Below, in pieces: positions 19,073 through 32,939 of a DNA stretch of 64,000 nt. The stretch comes from Neorhizobium huautlense. Lineage in GTDB: Bacteria > Pseudomonadota > Alphaproteobacteria > Rhizobiales > Rhizobiaceae. The position numbers were made by a program, and so were the translations under genes. The notes beneath the pieces were generated by a model, which worked only from the letters and a program-made list of their open reading frames with translations, ran no database searches and was not told where the DNA came from. How positions within the stretch are numbered: position 1 is the first letter of the stretch; every line of letters starts with the position of its first letter. The stretch spans positions 62,001 through 126,000 of the forward strand of contig NZ_PVBM01000010.1 of the NCBI RefSeq assembly GCF_002968575.1, in the 5' to 3' direction.

Positions 19073-21604
19073 ATGTCGGAAGACGCAGCGTTTCCGAAAT
19101 TGGTGGAGAGCAGGGGAGCGATCTTCCGGCAGGCTCGCTCTTTGCCAGATGCGGGCAAATCCGGGTCGCATGTTTTGGAGCCTCTTCTGGATCGTCGCCC
19201 GCGTCTGGGGAACCGTCCCGCGACCTATACCCACGGCTATTGGCTGTCTCGGGGGATCCGCCGGCTGCGCCTCAGCCTCCCCGGCATGCTGGAGGAGGAG
19301 GCAGCACACGGGCACGGGTTTCTTTTTGTACCGGTCCTCGTCGGTGCCGGGGCAGCTGTCTGGTTCTCGCTGCCTGCCACGCCTCCGTTCTGGTCTCTCC
19401 TCGCGGCCTTCTTCATCTGTGTGACGCTTGCAGTCGCCACGCGTCATGCGTCCGGCGCCTTGCGTGTGCTTCCTCCCGCTGTCGCGCTTTTTCTCGGCGG
19501 AATGATGCTTGCCGAACTGGAGACCTGGCGAAGAGGAACCACTATTCTCGATTCCCCGGTTACGACCGAGCTGACGGGTGTGGTCGAACGAAGGGAGATC
19601 GATGCCCGCGGCCGGTGGCGTTATATCGTACGTGTCGAGCGTACCTCGGGTCCTGAAATCCGGCGCTCTCCGGAGCGCGTTTCGCTGCTTGCGCGGGCGC
19701 GTCACGAGCCGGTGCAGACGGCAGATACGATCAGCGGCAGGGTTCGTTTATCGCCGCCATCGGGACCGGCGCTTCCAGGCCTCAATGATTTCGCCTTCTC
19801 CTCCTATTTCGATGGGATTGGCGCCGTCGGTTTCTTTTATGGGGCCCCGAAAGGGAGCCGCGACGCCGGACATCCTCATGGATGGTTCTCGGATATCGAG
19901 CGCTGGCTCTTCGATCTTCGCAGCATGATCGGCGGTCATATCCGCGCGACAGTGCCCGGCGACGCGGGCGCCTTCGCAGCCGCGATCGTCACCGATGAGC
20001 GGCGGGCGATTTCCGAGGAGACCGTCGAAGCGCTGAGGCTTTCCGGCCTTGCCCATATCGTCGCGATCTCCGGGCTCAATATGGCGCTGGCTGCGGGTAT
20101 CTTCTTCGTCGGCGTACGCACTATCCTCTCGCTGTTCACACGATTTGCCCAGTCCTTCCCGGTAAAGAAGCTTGCCGCCTTGGGTGCTCTCGCCATGGCG
20201 ACCGCCTACTATCTCATTTCCGGCTTCGGCGTCTCCGCCGAAAGGGCCTATATCATGATGGCAGTCATGCTCGTTGCAGTCCTCTTCGACCGGCCGTCTA
20301 TAAGCTTGCGCAATGTGGCCCTCTCCGCACTGATCATTATCGCCATATCTCCCTCGGAAAACCTTGGGCCGAGCTTTCAGATGTCCTTTGCCGCCACCGC
20401 CGCGCTGGTCGCTGGTTACGCGCTTTGGAAGCATCGGTCGAAAAAACATGACCCGGAGCCTCTGCCGTTTCGTCACCCGGTGGTCATGCCGATCACGGCG
20501 GTCTGGAATTTTGCCGCCGGCATCTTCGTGACCTCGTTGATTGGCGGCATATCGACCGCGATTTTCTCGGTCGAGCATTTCCACCGCATCGCGACTTATG
20601 GGCTTGCGGCCAATCTCGCCGCCATGCCGGTCATTTCCTTCGTGGTTATGCCGGCGGGATTGATCGGCATGCTGCTGATGCCCTTCGGGCTCGACGGGCC
20701 GTTCCTGAAGCTCATGGGCCTCGGCCTGGAAGCCGTGATTGCGATCGCCAGGCATGTGGCGGCCTGGGGCGGCGATGTAGGCATCGGCCGCCAGCATCCC
20801 TGGTTCCTGGTCGTCTCGACGGCAGGCTTTCTTCTGCTGACGCTATTGAGAACCCGGCTCAGATACTTGGGTATTCCTCTATTGGTGGCCGGCTTGTTGC
20901 TGTCATGGCAGGAGCGGTCGAGACCCCTTCCGGATCTCCTGATCTCCGAGGATGGCACCATGATTGCCCTGACGGATGGTGATGGCATCACCACCAACCG
21001 CACCCGTCCCGCGGATTTTGTCTATGACCAATGGAAGCGGGCGCTTCTGCTGGGGGACCCGGTGAAACCGGAATTGCTGCCAGCGAAAGACAAGTCTACG
21101 GCCGGAGACAGGCTCCCGGAGGGAAAGTCCGGAGGAAATCCGCTGCCTTCGAACAGTCCCGGCGAGCGTGCTGAATTGACGACGGAGGAGAGAGAAACGT
21201 CAAGCCGCGGGATGAAGCAGGTACCGGTCGGCCGGTTCATCTGCACCCCACGAGCTTGGTGCGCGTCAAAAACCGCCGCAGGCGCTGTAGTCGTTCATGT
21301 GGAGGACGCGCGTTATGCCGGCGTCGCCTGCGACGCTGCGCATATCGTCGTCGCTCCACGTGCCAGGTTTGACCGCTGCCGTTCCGGAGCCCTGATGATC
21401 AACGGCAACGCGCTGAGGATCGCAGGAGCGCTCGAACTGTTTCTGGATGGTTCCGCTGACATTCACCGCTGGCGGCTTCGTGCAGCGCTCCTTGGCCAAG
21501 ACCGCCCGTGGACCCGCCATCGCCATTACGACTGGCGGCGCCAGATCTTCAGCTCATCCCTGCCGGAACCGCTGGGCAAACTGGTCAATGATAGCGGCGG
21601 ATGA
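19073..21604 (+). CDS. ComEC/Rec2 family membrane protein
   Basis: The protein is 843 residues from the ATG at 19073 ([10 protein letters not shown]); the frame is open to 18902 but that part looks non-coding. It has an N-terminal DUF4131-like region with membrane segments ([18 protein letters not shown]), an OB-like part, and the central Competence domain with many helices, including [20 protein letters not shown], the hallmark of ComEC DNA-uptake channels. The C-terminal part after residue 620 is soluble, has a proline/lysine-rich linker and lacks a visible metallo-beta-lactamase metal motif. Such orphan ComEC genes are common in rhizobia; natural transformation is not proven by this. The 3' end overlaps lexA by 20 bases, tail to tail. 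Confidence 0.88.
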   Translation: MSEDAAFPKLVESRGAIFRQARSLPDAGKSGSHVLEPLLDRRPRLGNRPATYTHGYWLSRGIRRLRLSLPGMLEEEAAHGHGFLFVPVLVGAGAAVWFSLPATPPFWSLLAAFFICVTLAVATRHASGALRVLPPAVALFLGGMMLAELETWRRGTTILDSPVTTELTGVVERREIDARGRWRYIVRVERTSGPEIRRSPERVSLLARARHEPVQTADTISGRVRLSPPSGPALPGLNDFAFSSYFDGIGAVGFFYGAPKGSRDAGHPHGWFSDIERWLFDLRSMIGGHIRATVPGDAGAFAAAIVTDERRAISEETVEALRLSGLAHIVAISGLNMALAAGIFFVGVRTILSLFTRFAQSFPVKKLAALGALAMATAYYLISGFGVSAERAYIMMAVMLVAVLFDRPSISLRNVALSALIIIAISPSENLGPSFQMSFAATAALVAGYALWKHRSKKHDPEPLPFRHPVVMPITAVWNFAAGIFVTSLIGGISTAIFSVEHFHRIATYGLAANLAAMPVISFVVMPAGLIGMLLMPFGLDGPFLKLMGLGLEAVIAIARHVAAWGGDVGIGRQHPWFLVVSTAGFLLLTLLRTRLRYLGIPLLVAGLLLSWQERSRPLPDLLISEDGTMIALTDGDGITTNRTRPADFVYDQWKRALLLGDPVKPELLPAKDKSTAGDRLPEGKSGGNPLPSNSPGERAELTTEERETSSRGMKQVPVGRFICTPRAWCASKTAAGAVVVHVEDARYAGVACDAAHIVVAPRARFDRCRSGALMINGNALRIAGALELFLDGSADIHRWRLRAALLGQDRPWTRHRHYDWRRQIFSSSLPEPLGKLVNDSGG

Positions 21605-22304
21605 GACCCACAAGCTTACCCTGGATCTTGACCCGGTCCGGCGGGAAAATCCGCGTCTCATAGGCCGGATTTGCGGCTTCGAGCGCGATCGACGCCCCGC
21701 GGCGACGGAAGCGCTTGAGTGTCGCTTCCTCCTCATCCACCAATGCGACGATGATATCGCCCGGATTGGCCGTATTGCCGTTGCGGATGATTACGGTATC
21801 GCCGTCGAGGATGCCGGCCTCGATCATCGAATCACCCTTGACCTCCAGCGCATAATGTTCGCCCGACCCGAGCATCTCGGCAGGGACGGCGATGTCGTGC
21901 GTGTTGTTCTGGATCGCCGAGATCGGAACGCCGGCCGCGATGCGGCCCATGACGGGAACCGTGGTGGAGTTGGAATTATCGTCGTTGGCGGGGGGCTTCG
22001 CAGAGGCGGCAGCCGGTTGCGGCTTGCCAAGACTGCCTTCGATGACGCTGGGCGAAAAGCCCCGGCGCGGCTGAATGCTGGGCGCATAGGCTTCCGGCAG
22101 CCTGATGACTTCCAGGGCGCGCGCCCTGTTCGGCAGGCGGCGGATGAACCCCCGTTCCTCGAGCGCGGTGATCAACCGGTGAATACCCGACTTGGATGCG
22201 AGGTCGAGCGCATCCTTCATTTCGTCGAAGGAGGGCGGTACGCCGGATTCCTTCATCCGTTCGTGTATGAACAGAAGCAATTCCTGCTGTTTGCGCGTGA
22301 GCAT
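21585..22304 (-). CDS. lexA: SOS response transcriptional repressor LexA
   Basis: LexA represses DNA damage genes and cleaves itself when RecA is activated. The start is the Met at 22304 ([17 protein letters not shown]), giving 239 residues. An N-terminal winged-helix domain with [19 protein letters not shown] is followed by a linker and the S24 peptidase domain. The cleavage site is A124-G125 (RIAAGVP), and the catalytic pair is S159 (GDSM) and K197 (EATLKRF). The linker is longer than in E. coli, as usual in alphaproteobacteria. A GTTC-N7-GTTC box 49 bases upstream indicates autorepression. Confidence 0.97.
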   Translation of the reverse strand: MLTRKQQELLLFIHERMKESGVPPSFDEMKDALDLASKSGIHRLITALEERGFIRRLPNRARALEVIRLPEAYAPSIQPRRGFSPSVIEGSLGKPQPAAASAKPPANDDNSNSTTVPVMGRIAAGVPISAIQNNTHDIAVPAEMLGSGEHYALEVKGDSMIEAGILDGDTVIIRNGNTANPGDIIVALVDEEEATLKRFRRRGASIALEAANPAYETRIFPPDRVKIQGKLVGLIRRYH

Positions 22305-22352
22305 TTTCGGCACCCTCAAGAGTCGGAAACAAATCAAGAACGGACACTATAT

Positions 22353-22367
22353 GTTCCATATGTGTTC
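22353..22367 (-). promoter_or_regulatory. LexA operator (alphaproteobacterial SOS box)
   Basis: GTTC, seven bases and GTTC (22353-22367) match the established alphaproteobacterial LexA-binding direct repeat exactly. It lies just upstream of lexA, so it should mediate autoregulation. Confidence 0.88.
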
Positions 22368-22506
22368 CGCAAGTCCCTAAATTTTCGTGAAGTATGATGA
22401 TTTTTTCTTCATAGATGTCTGCAAGATATCTGCTTCGTTACCACTTGCGCACGGCGTGCCCGCTGCCATTTTAGCTTTGCGATTCTGAAATTCCTGGGGG
22501 CCTCGC

Positions 22507-23379
22507 TTGAACGCAAGATCGATCGATCATCTCGTAGTGCCGGTGGCGGACCTTGCGTTCGCGCGTTCGCGGCTCTCCGATCTCGGATTTACTGTCGCAC
22601 CGGATGCATTTCATCCTTTCGGCACTGCCAATGCTTGTGTGTTCTTCTCGGATGGTACCTATCTGGAGCCACTGGCGATCACCAACCGCCGTCACGCGAG
22701 CGCTGCCGCCAAGCGGGGCAATGTCTTTACCGCGCGCGATCTCGCCTTTCGAAAAGGGCGCAACAGGCAGGGGCTTTCTGCCCTGGTCGTCGCGTCGCAG
22801 GATGCCGTCGCCGATCATGCCCGGTTCAGGCTGCGCGGAATTTCCGCCGGCGACATTCTGGAGTTTTCGCGCACGGTAAGGATGCCTGATGGTTCCGCGA
22901 CAGAGGCGAGCTTCCGGCTGGCATTTGCAGGCGATGACCGTGCGCCCGATTTTTTCCTGTTCTCCGTTCAGCGCCTTGCTCCGTTGCCGTCCGACCGAGG
23001 CGAGTTGGAGCGGCATGCCAATACGGTTGTCGGCCTGAGCGAGGTCATCCTGTCCGCTCAAGCGCCGTCTGATTTCGCCCCTCTGGTCGAGGAAGTGTTG
23101 ATGGCCCGGGGGGAGGTGGAGCCCGGTTTTCTGAAATTGGCCGCCGCAAACGCGCGGATTCGCATTTTGGGAAATGATGATCTGGAGGCGGAATTTGCGC
23201 TCCCGCCGGTCGCTGGTGCGGATGGTTTGCACGGCCGAGCCGTGATCTTCAAGACGGCCGATCTTGCCGTGACAGAGATCATCCTTGCTGCTAATGACGT
23301 GGCATTCGTCCGCCGCGAAGGCCGCGTTCTGGTCCAGGCGGCACCCGGCCAGGGTGTTTTGTTCGGCTTCGAGGAATAG
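22507..23379 (+). CDS. VOC (glyoxalase-like) family protein
   Basis: The 290-residue protein matches the glyoxalase-like domain family (PF13468 type), a duplicated vicinal-oxygen-chelate fold. It starts at TTG (22507): the first strand [21 protein letters not shown] begins only seven codons later and no ATG lies between; GGGGG stands a proper distance upstream. Metal ligands would include the His of IDHLVV. Its 3' end is four bases from kdsA, which suggests cotranscription, but its substrate is not known. Confidence 0.85.
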   Translation: MNARSIDHLVVPVADLAFARSRLSDLGFTVAPDAFHPFGTANACVFFSDGTYLEPLAITNRRHASAAAKRGNVFTARDLAFRKGRNRQGLSALVVASQDAVADHARFRLRGISAGDILEFSRTVRMPDGSATEASFRLAFAGDDRAPDFFLFSVQRLAPLPSDRGELERHANTVVGLSEVILSAQAPSDFAPLVEEVLMARGEVEPGFLKLAAANARIRILGNDDLEAEFALPPVAGADGLHGRAVIFKTADLAVTEIILAANDVAFVRREGRVLVQAAPGQGVLFGFEE

Positions 23380-23383
23380 ATTT

Positions 23384-24232
23384 ATGGAAGTTTCTGCCAA
23401 TCCGCGCGTCCTAGTCGGCGAAGGAAAGGGCCAGGTGGTTTTTGCACAGGATGCACGCCTGTCCTTGATCGCTGGTCCCTGCCAGATGGAGAGCCGCGAC
23501 CATGCCTTCATGATCGCCGGCACGCTCCAGGAACTCTGCGGCAAGCTCGGCATCGGCCTCGTCTACAAGTCGTCCTTCGACAAGGCAAACCGCACCTCGA
23601 TTTCGGGCAAGCGCGGCATCGGGCTGGAAAACGCCATGGAAATCTTCGCCGATCTGAAGAAGGAATTCGGGTTCCCCGTTCTGACCGACATCCACACCGA
23701 AGAACAATGTGCGATGGTCGCAGGCACTGTGGACATACTGCAGATACCGGCCTTCCTCTGCCGCCAGACGGATTTGCTTGTCGCCGCCGCGAGGACCGGC
23801 CGCGTCATCAACGTCAAAAAGGGCCAGTTTCTTGCCCCCTGGGACATGAAGAACGTGCTTGCCAAGTTCACCCAGAGCGGCAATCCGAACGTGCTGCTGT
23901 GCGAGCGCGGCGCTTCCTTCGGCTATAATACGCTCGTTTCGGACATGCGGTCGCTGCCGATCATGGCGGCCATGGGTTCGCCGGTTGTGTTCGATGCCAC
24001 CCATTCGGTTCAGCAGCCGGGCGGGCAGGGAAGCTCCACGGGAGGCCAGCGGGAATTCGTGGAGACTTTGGCGCGCGCGGCTGTTGCGGTCGGCATTGCC
24101 GGTCTTTTTGTCGAGACCCATCAGGATCCCGACAATGCTCCCTCCGACGGCCCCAACATGGTGCACCTGAAGGATATGCCGAGGCTGCTCGAAAAGCTTC
24201 TCGCCTTCGACGCCATCGCAAAGGCGGCTTGA
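23384..24232 (+). CDS. kdsA: 3-deoxy-8-phosphooctulonate synthase (KDO-8-P synthase)
   Basis: The 282-residue enzyme condenses PEP and arabinose-5-phosphate to KDO-8-phosphate for the LPS inner core. The start is the ATG at 23384 directly after the VOC stop. Motifs include [21 protein letters not shown], and [12 protein letters not shown], and the C-terminal end [19 protein letters not shown]. The Asn in FDKANRT and the Cys in AGPC are typical; whether the enzyme is metal dependent cannot be stated with certainty. Confidence 0.97.
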   Translation: MEVSANPRVLVGEGKGQVVFAQDARLSLIAGPCQMESRDHAFMIAGTLQELCGKLGIGLVYKSSFDKANRTSISGKRGIGLENAMEIFADLKKEFGFPVLTDIHTEEQCAMVAGTVDILQIPAFLCRQTDLLVAAARTGRVINVKKGQFLAPWDMKNVLAKFTQSGNPNVLLCERGASFGYNTLVSDMRSLPIMAAMGSPVVFDATHSVQQPGGQGSSTGGQREFVETLARAAVAVGIAGLFVETHQDPDNAPSDGPNMVHLKDMPRLLEKLLAFDAIAKAA

Positions 24233-24240
24233 GAAATTTC

Positions 24241-26076
24241 TCAGCCGGCCTTTCGAAAGCCTATCGCCGGCCGGTGACTTCCGGCTGTCGTGGACTCAAG
24301 CTTGAAGCGGGACAGAAGGCGGTTGAGCTTGGCCGCCTCTTCGCCGAGTTCATGGCACGCAGCACTTGTTTCTTCCACCATTGCAGCGTTCTGCTGGGTT
24401 ACCGTGTCCATACGGTTGATCGCGGTATTGACTTCCTGGAGTGCCGTCGACTGTTCCGTGGAGGCCCGCATGATCGAGCCGATGAGGTCGGTGACCTTGG
24501 CGACCTGGCCGTCGATGTCGCCCAGCGCCTCGCCCGTGCGGTTTACGAGTGACACCCCGGCCGCCACCTGGCTCGCGGAGGTTTCGATCAGCCGCTTGAT
24601 TTCATGGGCAAGATTGGCCGAGCGCCCGGCGAGATCGCGGACTTCCTGCGCGACGACCGCAAAACCCTTGCCGGCTTCGCCGGCACGCGCAGCCTCGACA
24701 CCCGCGTTGAGCGCTAGCAGATTCGTCTGAAATGCGATCTCGTCGATCACGTTTATGATGCTGCTGATCTGGGTGGAGGAGGCCTCGATCTGCTCCATCG
24801 CCACCACTGCATCCCGCACGACACCCGCAGAATGGGCGGCGCCCTGCTGGGCGGCCGTCATCATGGTATTCGCCTCTTGCGCTCTTGCCGTTGCATTTCT
24901 CATGGTGGCGGTAATCTGGTCGAGCGCCGAGGCGGCCTGTTCCAACGATGCTGCCTGATGCTCAGTGCGCTGCGCCAGGTCGTCGGTGCCGTTAGCGATC
25001 ACGCCCGAACCGGTCCGCACGGTTTCCGTTACCCCGGAAATTTCCTGCATGACGGAATAGAGTGTGCGGATGCTGGAGTTGAATTCCTCCCGCAACTCCT
25101 CATAGGCCGCCTGGAAAGGATGATCGATCTGCACCGTCAGGTCGCCCTGCGACAGTCGGGAGAGGCCGGCCCGAAGATGCGAAATGACGCTCTCTCTTTC
25201 GGCCTCTTCGCTCGCCTTGTCCTTCGCCAGCGCCAAGTCCCGTTCGACCTGCGCCTGCCGGTCGGCTTCCTGCCGCAGCCGGATATTGTCGCGCTCCTGT
25301 CCCGATTGGCGGAAGATCGTGACGGCCTGTGCCATCTCGCCGATCTCGTCCCCGCGGCCGCTGAAGGGCACGTCCCGCGAATAGTCGCCGCCTGCCAGCA
25401 CTGTCATGTAGTCGCGCATCACAGACAGCGGCACGATGGCGCGGCGGCGGAAGAGATAGAGCCCTCCGACCAGCAGAAGCACGGAAGCGGCAGCTGCGGC
25501 AAGCGTGATCGACGAAAGAAGCTGCGTCTGTTCGGTCGCATCCTTCTCCGCATCCGCGAGGAAGACGTTCGCCATCTCCACGAGCTCGTTGACCGCCGCT
25601 TCATGCACATGAAACTGCGTGGCGAGCTTCTCGAAGGCGGCGCCGACGACTGGCGTATTGCCGGCGAGGATTGCGGGCGAGAGCTCGTCTTTCATCGTCT
25701 TCCAGAAGTCGTCGCCTTTCACAAGCACGTCCGCGAGAAGCTTCTGCTTGAGGTCCGCACTGAGCGCCGTTTCCTGCCAGTATTTCCGGCGATCCTCGTA
25801 GGCCGGCTTCAGGACGGCCGCAATACGCTCGAGATTGGACTTGGCGGCAGCGGGTCGCTGGACCGCCTCGAGCGCCAGCATGTAGCTTTCCACCAGATAG
25901 AGAGGTGGCGGCAGGATATCGGCGACGAGATCCTTGCCGTAGATGATCTGCCGGTAGATCTCGCCGTTGACGCGAAGCTTGTTGAACGCGTGATTCTGAA
26001 TGCCGATCGAAATGACAAGTCCAGTAGTGACCACCGCGGCAAAGATTGCCAGGCTGCGTGCGATATTGAGTCTCAT
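24241..26076 (-). CDS. Methyl-accepting chemotaxis protein
   Basis: The 611-residue transducer has a first membrane helix at residues 9-29, a periplasmic sensor region of about 160 residues predicted to be helical, and a second membrane helix near 190-212 followed by a HAMP domain (residues to about 265). A cytoplasmic signalling hairpin contains the highly conserved tip [20 protein letters not shown] and [17 protein letters not shown]. No CheR-binding pentapeptide is seen at the C-terminus (GFRKAG). The GGGGGAG before the ATG is a strong ribosome-binding site. No chemotaxis genes are adjacent, so it is an orphan receptor with an unknown ligand. Confidence 0.93.
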   Translation of the reverse strand: MRLNIARSLAIFAAVVTTGLVISIGIQNHAFNKLRVNGEIYRQIIYGKDLVADILPPPLYLVESYMLALEAVQRPAAAKSNLERIAAVLKPAYEDRRKYWQETALSADLKQKLLADVLVKGDDFWKTMKDELSPAILAGNTPVVGAAFEKLATQFHVHEAAVNELVEMANVFLADAEKDATEQTQLLSSITLAAAAASVLLLVGGLYLFRRRAIVPLSVMRDYMTVLAGGDYSRDVPFSGRGDEIGEMAQAVTIFRQSGQERDNIRLRQEADRQAQVERDLALAKDKASEEAERESVISHLRAGLSRLSQGDLTVQIDHPFQAAYEELREEFNSSIRTLYSVMQEISGVTETVRTGSGVIANGTDDLAQRTEHQAASLEQAASALDQITATMRNATARAQEANTMMTAAQQGAAHSAGVVRDAVVAMEQIEASSTQISSIINVIDEIAFQTNLLALNAGVEAARAGEAGKGFAVVAQEVRDLAGRSANLAHEIKRLIETSASQVAAGVSLVNRTGEALGDIDGQVAKVTDLIGSIMRASTEQSTALQEVNTAINRMDTVTQQNAAMVEETSAACHELGEEAAKLNRLLSRFKLESTTAGSHRPAIGFRKAG

Positions 26077-27672
<1,596 letters not shown>

Positions 27673-27696
27673 GTCAGCTCCATTATCGTGACTACG

Positions 27697-27725
27697 AAAG
27701 CCCGCGCCGAAAGCGCGGGCTTTTT
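27697..27725 (+). terminator. Rho-independent terminator after eno
   Basis: AAAGCCCGCGC pairs with GCGCGGGCTTT around CGAAA, followed by a T-run. It starts 24 bases after the eno stop. Confidence 0.92.
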
Positions 27726-27829
27726 GCGTCGCGGCAATGGAAACGATTGCTTAAGCAAGTTCTGCGAATTTTACCTTCTGTTTCGGATCGTTCGCGTGAT
27801 CCGGCAAGTGTGGCAAGGCGTTGAACGGC

Positions 27830-28147
27830 ATGTGGACCAAGCATCATAAAAAAAGAAAATTCGGCCGTTTCGTCCTTCCCGCCATTACCGTCGCCTTTCT
27901 TTCATACTTCGGCTATCATTCCGTGCATGGTGATCTCGGGCTGATCGCCACGGAGGAATTCGAACGTCAGCGGCAGGCGCGTGCGGAAGAGCTCGCAAAA
28001 CTGACCGCGAGACGGGAGGCACTTGAGCGCCAGGTGCGGCTCATGAGTGATGGTTCGCTGGAAAAGGATATGCTGGACGAAATCGCTCGTTATCAGCTCA
28101 ATGTCTCGCGCCCGGACGAGATCGTCATCTTCAATAACTACTTCTGA
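27830..28147 (+). CDS. FtsB/DivIC-like septum formation initiator
   Basis: The 105-residue protein begins with a basic cytoplasmic stretch (MWTKHHKKRKFGR), then one membrane helix (residues 15-33) and a coiled coil (FERQRQARAEELAKLTARREALERQ, in two turns), ending in a short periplasmic tail. That architecture is typical of FtsB, which links FtsL and FtsQ in the divisome. I use the ATG at 27830; a TTG at 27821 would add three residues. In alphaproteobacteria this gene often lies between eno and pdhA, as here. Confidence 0.88.
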   Translation: MWTKHHKKRKFGRFVLPAITVAFLSYFGYHSVHGDLGLIATEEFERQRQARAEELAKLTARREALERQVRLMSDGSLEKDMLDEIARYQLNVSRPDEIVIFNNYF

Positions 28148-28148
28148 G

Positions 28149-28171
28149 TTAACCGATATCCGGTTAATTTT
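28149..28171 (+). terminator. Terminator-like hairpin after the FtsB-like gene
   Basis: TTAACCG at 28149-28155 pairs with CGGTTAA at 28161-28167 around ATATC, followed by TTTTAT. The short AT-rich stem with a U-rich tail suggests a modest intrinsic terminator between the ftsB-like gene and the pdh operon. Confidence 0.55.
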
Positions 28172-28342
28172 ATCTTTCGTCAATCTTTTCAGTAGGTTGT
28201 ACGGAATGTGAGCCATGCATTTATGGCATTGCTGGGGCGCGGTTTCTTCCCTATGGTACGCCCCGAAACCAGAATGGGATTCCGGGCGGCGTAAGTCTCG
28301 GCATCTGTTCCGTTCTAAAACGCAGCACAGAGGGAGGGATGA

Positions 28343-29413
28343 ATGGCGCCGACTAAAACCGCGTCTGTATCCGGCCGCAAATCCGCGGCAAGGTCTGCTA
28401 CCAAAACCAGCTCCAAGCCAGCCAGGAAAGATTTCAACGGCGGCATTTTCGCGGAGTTCGATAAGGGCCAGGAGCTTGCCGCCTATCGCGATATGCTGCT
28501 GATCCGCCGTTTCGAGGAAAAGGCCGGCCAGCTTTACGGCATGGGCTTCATCGGCGGTTTCTGTCACCTCTATATCGGCCAGGAAGCTGTCGTTGTCGGC
28601 ATGCAGATGGCGCTGAAGGAAGGGGACCAGGTCATCACCGGTTATCGTGACCACGGTCACATGCTGGCGACCGGCATGAGCGCGCGGGGCGTCATGGCGG
28701 AACTGACCGGGCGTCGGGGCGGCTATTCCAAGGGGAAGGGCGGCTCCATGCACATGTTCTCCAAGGAAAAGCAGTTCTACGGCGGCCACGGCATCGTCGG
28801 CGCGCAAGTGTCGCTCGGTACCGGCCTCGCCTTCGCCAACAAATATCGCGGCAACGACAATGTCTCGACCGCCTATTTCGGCGACGGTGCGGCAAACCAG
28901 GGGCAGGTCTATGAAAGCTTCAATATGGCCAATCTCTGGAAGCTGCCGGTCGTCTACGTGATCGAGAACAACCGCTACGCCATGGGAACCTCCGTTGCCC
29001 GCGCCTCGGCTCAGACCGATTTCTCCCAGCGCGGTGCCTCCTTTGGTATTCCGGGCTATCAGGTGGACGGCATGGACGTGCGCGCCGTCAAGGCGGCAGC
29101 GGATGAGGCTGTCGCCTATTGCCGCGCCGGCAAGGGTCCGATCATCCTCGAAATGCTGACCTATCGCTATCGCGGTCACTCGATGTCCGATCCGGCGAAG
29201 TATCGCTCCAAGGACGAAGTGCAGAAGATGCGATCCGAGCATGATCCGATCGAGCAGGTACGGGCCCGCCTTCTTGAAAAGGGCTGGGCGAGCGAGGATG
29301 AGCTGAAGGCGATCGACAAGGACGTGCGCGATATCGTGGCCGATTCCGCCGATTTCGCCCAGGCCGATCCGGAGCCGGATGTGTCCGAGCTCTATACCGA
29401 CATTCTGCTCTGA
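28343..29413 (+). CDS. pdhA: Pyruvate dehydrogenase E1 component, alpha subunit
   Basis: The 356-residue subunit, with PdhB, decarboxylates pyruvate on thiamine diphosphate. After a basic Ala/Ser/Lys-rich N-terminal stretch (to about residue 30), the ThDP-binding motif GDGAANQGQVYESFNMA is seen, and the phosphorylation-loop region YRYRGHSMSDPAKYRSKDE as in mitochondrial E1 alpha. GGGAGGGA precedes the ATG at 28343. It starts the operon pdhA-pdhB-pdhC-hydrolase-lpd. This heterotetrameric E1 type differs from the single-chain AceE of enterobacteria. Confidence 0.97.
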   Translation: MAPTKTASVSGRKSAARSATKTSSKPARKDFNGGIFAEFDKGQELAAYRDMLLIRRFEEKAGQLYGMGFIGGFCHLYIGQEAVVVGMQMALKEGDQVITGYRDHGHMLATGMSARGVMAELTGRRGGYSKGKGGSMHMFSKEKQFYGGHGIVGAQVSLGTGLAFANKYRGNDNVSTAYFGDGAANQGQVYESFNMANLWKLPVVYVIENNRYAMGTSVARASAQTDFSQRGASFGIPGYQVDGMDVRAVKAAADEAVAYCRAGKGPIILEMLTYRYRGHSMSDPAKYRSKDEVQKMRSEHDPIEQVRARLLEKGWASEDELKAIDKDVRDIVADSADFAQADPEPDVSELYTDILL

Positions 29414-29431
29414 TCGAGGGGAGGGAACCTT

Positions 29432-30853
<1,422 letters not shown>

Positions 30854-30868
30854 GGGGAGGATGTCTCG

Positions 30869-32224
30869 ATGCCGATCAACATCACCATGCCTACCCTTTC
30901 GCCGACCATGGAAGAGGGCAATCTTTCCAAGTGGCTCGTCAAGGAAGGCGACAAGGTCAAGTCCGGCGATGTGATCGCCGAGATCGAAACCGACAAGGCG
31001 ACCATGGAAGTGGAAGCCGTCGATGAAGGCACCGTCGCCAAGATCGTCGTGCCGGCGGGTACCGAGGCGGTCAAGGTCAATGCCCTGATCGCGATCCTCG
31101 CCGGCGAAGGCGAGGACGTGTCGGCGGCTGCGTCGTCCGGGGGCGGGGCTGCTGCCCCTGCGCCGAAGGCCGAGGCTGCGCCTGCTCCCAAGGCGGAAGC
31201 GGCTCCGGCACAAAAAGCTGCCGAGCCGGCTCCGGCCGCTGCTGCACCGGCACCGGCTGCTTCCGGTGCTCGCCCCTTCTCTTCGCCGCTCGCCCGCCGT
31301 CTCGCAAAGGAAGCCGGTCTCGATCTCTCGGCAGTTTCCGGCTCCGGCCCCCACGGCCGTGTCGTAAAGTCCGATATCGAGAAGGCTGTCGCCTCGGGCA
31401 CCGGCAAGGCTGCTCCGGCCGCAGCCCCGCAGGCAGCACCTGCCGGCGCCGCTGCTCCGGCGATGGCCAAAGGTCCGTCGGATGATGCAACGCTCAAGCT
31501 TTTCCCGGAAGGCTCCTACGAGCTTCTGCCGCATGACGGCATGCGCAAGACGATCGCCGCGCGCTTGACGGAGTCGACCCAGACGGTTCCGTCCTACACC
31601 GTCTCGATGGATTGCGAGATCGACGCGCTTCTGAAGCTGCGCGCCGAGATCAATGCATCGGCACCGGTGAAGAAGACGGAAAAGGGTGAGGTTCCGGCCT
31701 TCAAGCTGTCGGTCAACGACTTCATCATCAAGGCGATGGCGCTGGCGCTGCGCGAAGTCCCGATGGCGAACGCCTCCTGGACCTCGACGGCCCGCGTGCT
31801 GCACAAGCACTCCGACGTCGGCGTCGCCGTCTCGATCCCGGACGGCCTGATCACTCCGATCGTCCGCAAGGCCGAAACCAAGACGCTCTCCGTCATCTCC
31901 AACGAGGTGAAGGATCTTGCCAAGCGGGCCCGCGACAAGAAGCTGAAGCCGGAAGAATACCAGGGCGGTACGACCTCGGTCTCCAATCTCGGCATGTTCG
32001 GCGTCTCCTCATTCACCTCGATCGTCAACCTGCCGCAGGCCTCGATCGTCTCGATCGGCGCCGGCGTCGAAAAGCCGGTCGTCAGGAACGGCAAGATCGA
32101 GGTGGGCACGGTGATGACGGCAACCTTCGCCTTCGACCACCGCGTCATCGATGGCGCGCTCGGTGCGGAACTGGCTTCCGCGTTCAAGCGCTACATCGAA
32201 AACCCGATGGCGATGCTCGTCTGA
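30869..32224 (+). CDS. pdhC: Pyruvate dehydrogenase complex dihydrolipoamide acetyltransferase (E2)
   Basis: The 451-residue core subunit passes the acetyl group from lipoamide to CoA. It has one lipoyl domain (residues 1-78, with [15 protein letters not shown], nearly identical to that of PdhB), an Ala/Pro linker, a peripheral subunit-binding domain ([20 protein letters not shown], residues about 140-170), a second linker, and the catalytic domain from about 220, ending in the conserved [19 protein letters not shown] with the active-site His and Asp. The near identity of the two lipoyl domains suggests duplication. Confidence 0.97.
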   Translation: MPINITMPTLSPTMEEGNLSKWLVKEGDKVKSGDVIAEIETDKATMEVEAVDEGTVAKIVVPAGTEAVKVNALIAILAGEGEDVSAAASSGGGAAAPAPKAEAAPAPKAEAAPAQKAAEPAPAAAAPAPAASGARPFSSPLARRLAKEAGLDLSAVSGSGPHGRVVKSDIEKAVASGTGKAAPAAAPQAAPAGAAAPAMAKGPSDDATLKLFPEGSYELLPHDGMRKTIAARLTESTQTVPSYTVSMDCEIDALLKLRAEINASAPVKKTEKGEVPAFKLSVNDFIIKAMALALREVPMANASWTSTARVLHKHSDVGVAVSIPDGLITPIVRKAETKTLSVISNEVKDLAKRARDKKLKPEEYQGGTTSVSNLGMFGVSSFTSIVNLPQASIVSIGAGVEKPVVRNGKIEVGTVMTATFAFDHRVIDGALGAELASAFKRYIENPMAMLV

Positions 32225-32240
32225 GCGGGAGGGCGTCGTC

Positions 32241-32879
32241 GTGAAGACCGTTCTCTGCTTCGGCGATTCGCTCACCTGGGGTTACGATCCAGAGGGTCCA
32301 GGCCGGCATGCTTTCGAGGATCGCTGGTCGAGCGTCCTTCAGGCGGCGCTCGGGCCTGAGATGACGGTGATTGCCGAAGGCCTGAATGGCCGCACGACTG
32401 GTTACGACGATCATCTCGCCGATTGCGACCGCAACGGCGTGAAGAACCTGCCGACCGTGCTGCATACCCACATGCCGCTCGATCTGGTGATCGTCATGCT
32501 CGGCACCAACGACATGAAGCCCATGATCGCCGGTACGGCGCATGCCGCGCGTGCCGGCATCCAGCGGCTGGTCGGGCTGATCCGCCGGCACGACTATTCC
32601 TTTGAATACGAGGTGCCCGAAATCCTGATCGTCTCGCCGCCGCCGCTTTGCGAAACCGCCGATCCGGTGTTTTCGGCGATCTTCCGGGGTGGCATCGAGC
32701 AGTCCGCCATGCTCGCGTCGCTCTATCGCGATCTGGCCGACGAGCTCGGCTGCGGGTTCTTCGATGCCGGCTCGGTCGCCAAGACGACGCCGATCGACGG
32801 CGTACATCTGACTGCGGAAAATACCCGTGCGATCGGACGCGGCCTCGAGCCGATCGTCCGGATGATGCTTGGGCTCTAG
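32241..32879 (+). CDS. SGNH/GDSL hydrolase (arylesterase-like)
   Basis: The 212-residue protein starts at GTG (32241) with GGGAGG at 32227-32232; the first residues KTVLCFGDSLTWGYDP contain block I with the catalytic Ser. Block III is GTNDMKP, and block V is DGVHLTAE with the Asp and His. It has no signal peptide. The gene is inserted between the E2 and E3 genes of the pyruvate dehydrogenase operon with short gaps, so it should be coexpressed with the complex. Its natural ester substrate is unknown. Confidence 0.9.
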   Translation: MKTVLCFGDSLTWGYDPEGPGRHAFEDRWSSVLQAALGPEMTVIAEGLNGRTTGYDDHLADCDRNGVKNLPTVLHTHMPLDLVIVMLGTNDMKPMIAGTAHAARAGIQRLVGLIRRHDYSFEYEVPEILIVSPPPLCETADPVFSAIFRGGIEQSAMLASLYRDLADELGCGFFDAGSVAKTTPIDGVHLTAENTRAIGRGLEPIVRMMLGL

Positions 32880-32939
32880 AGAAAATTCCAAAAGGCGGGT
32901 CGCGTCAGGCTGGCCGCCCAATGAAAAGGCAGGAAAGCA

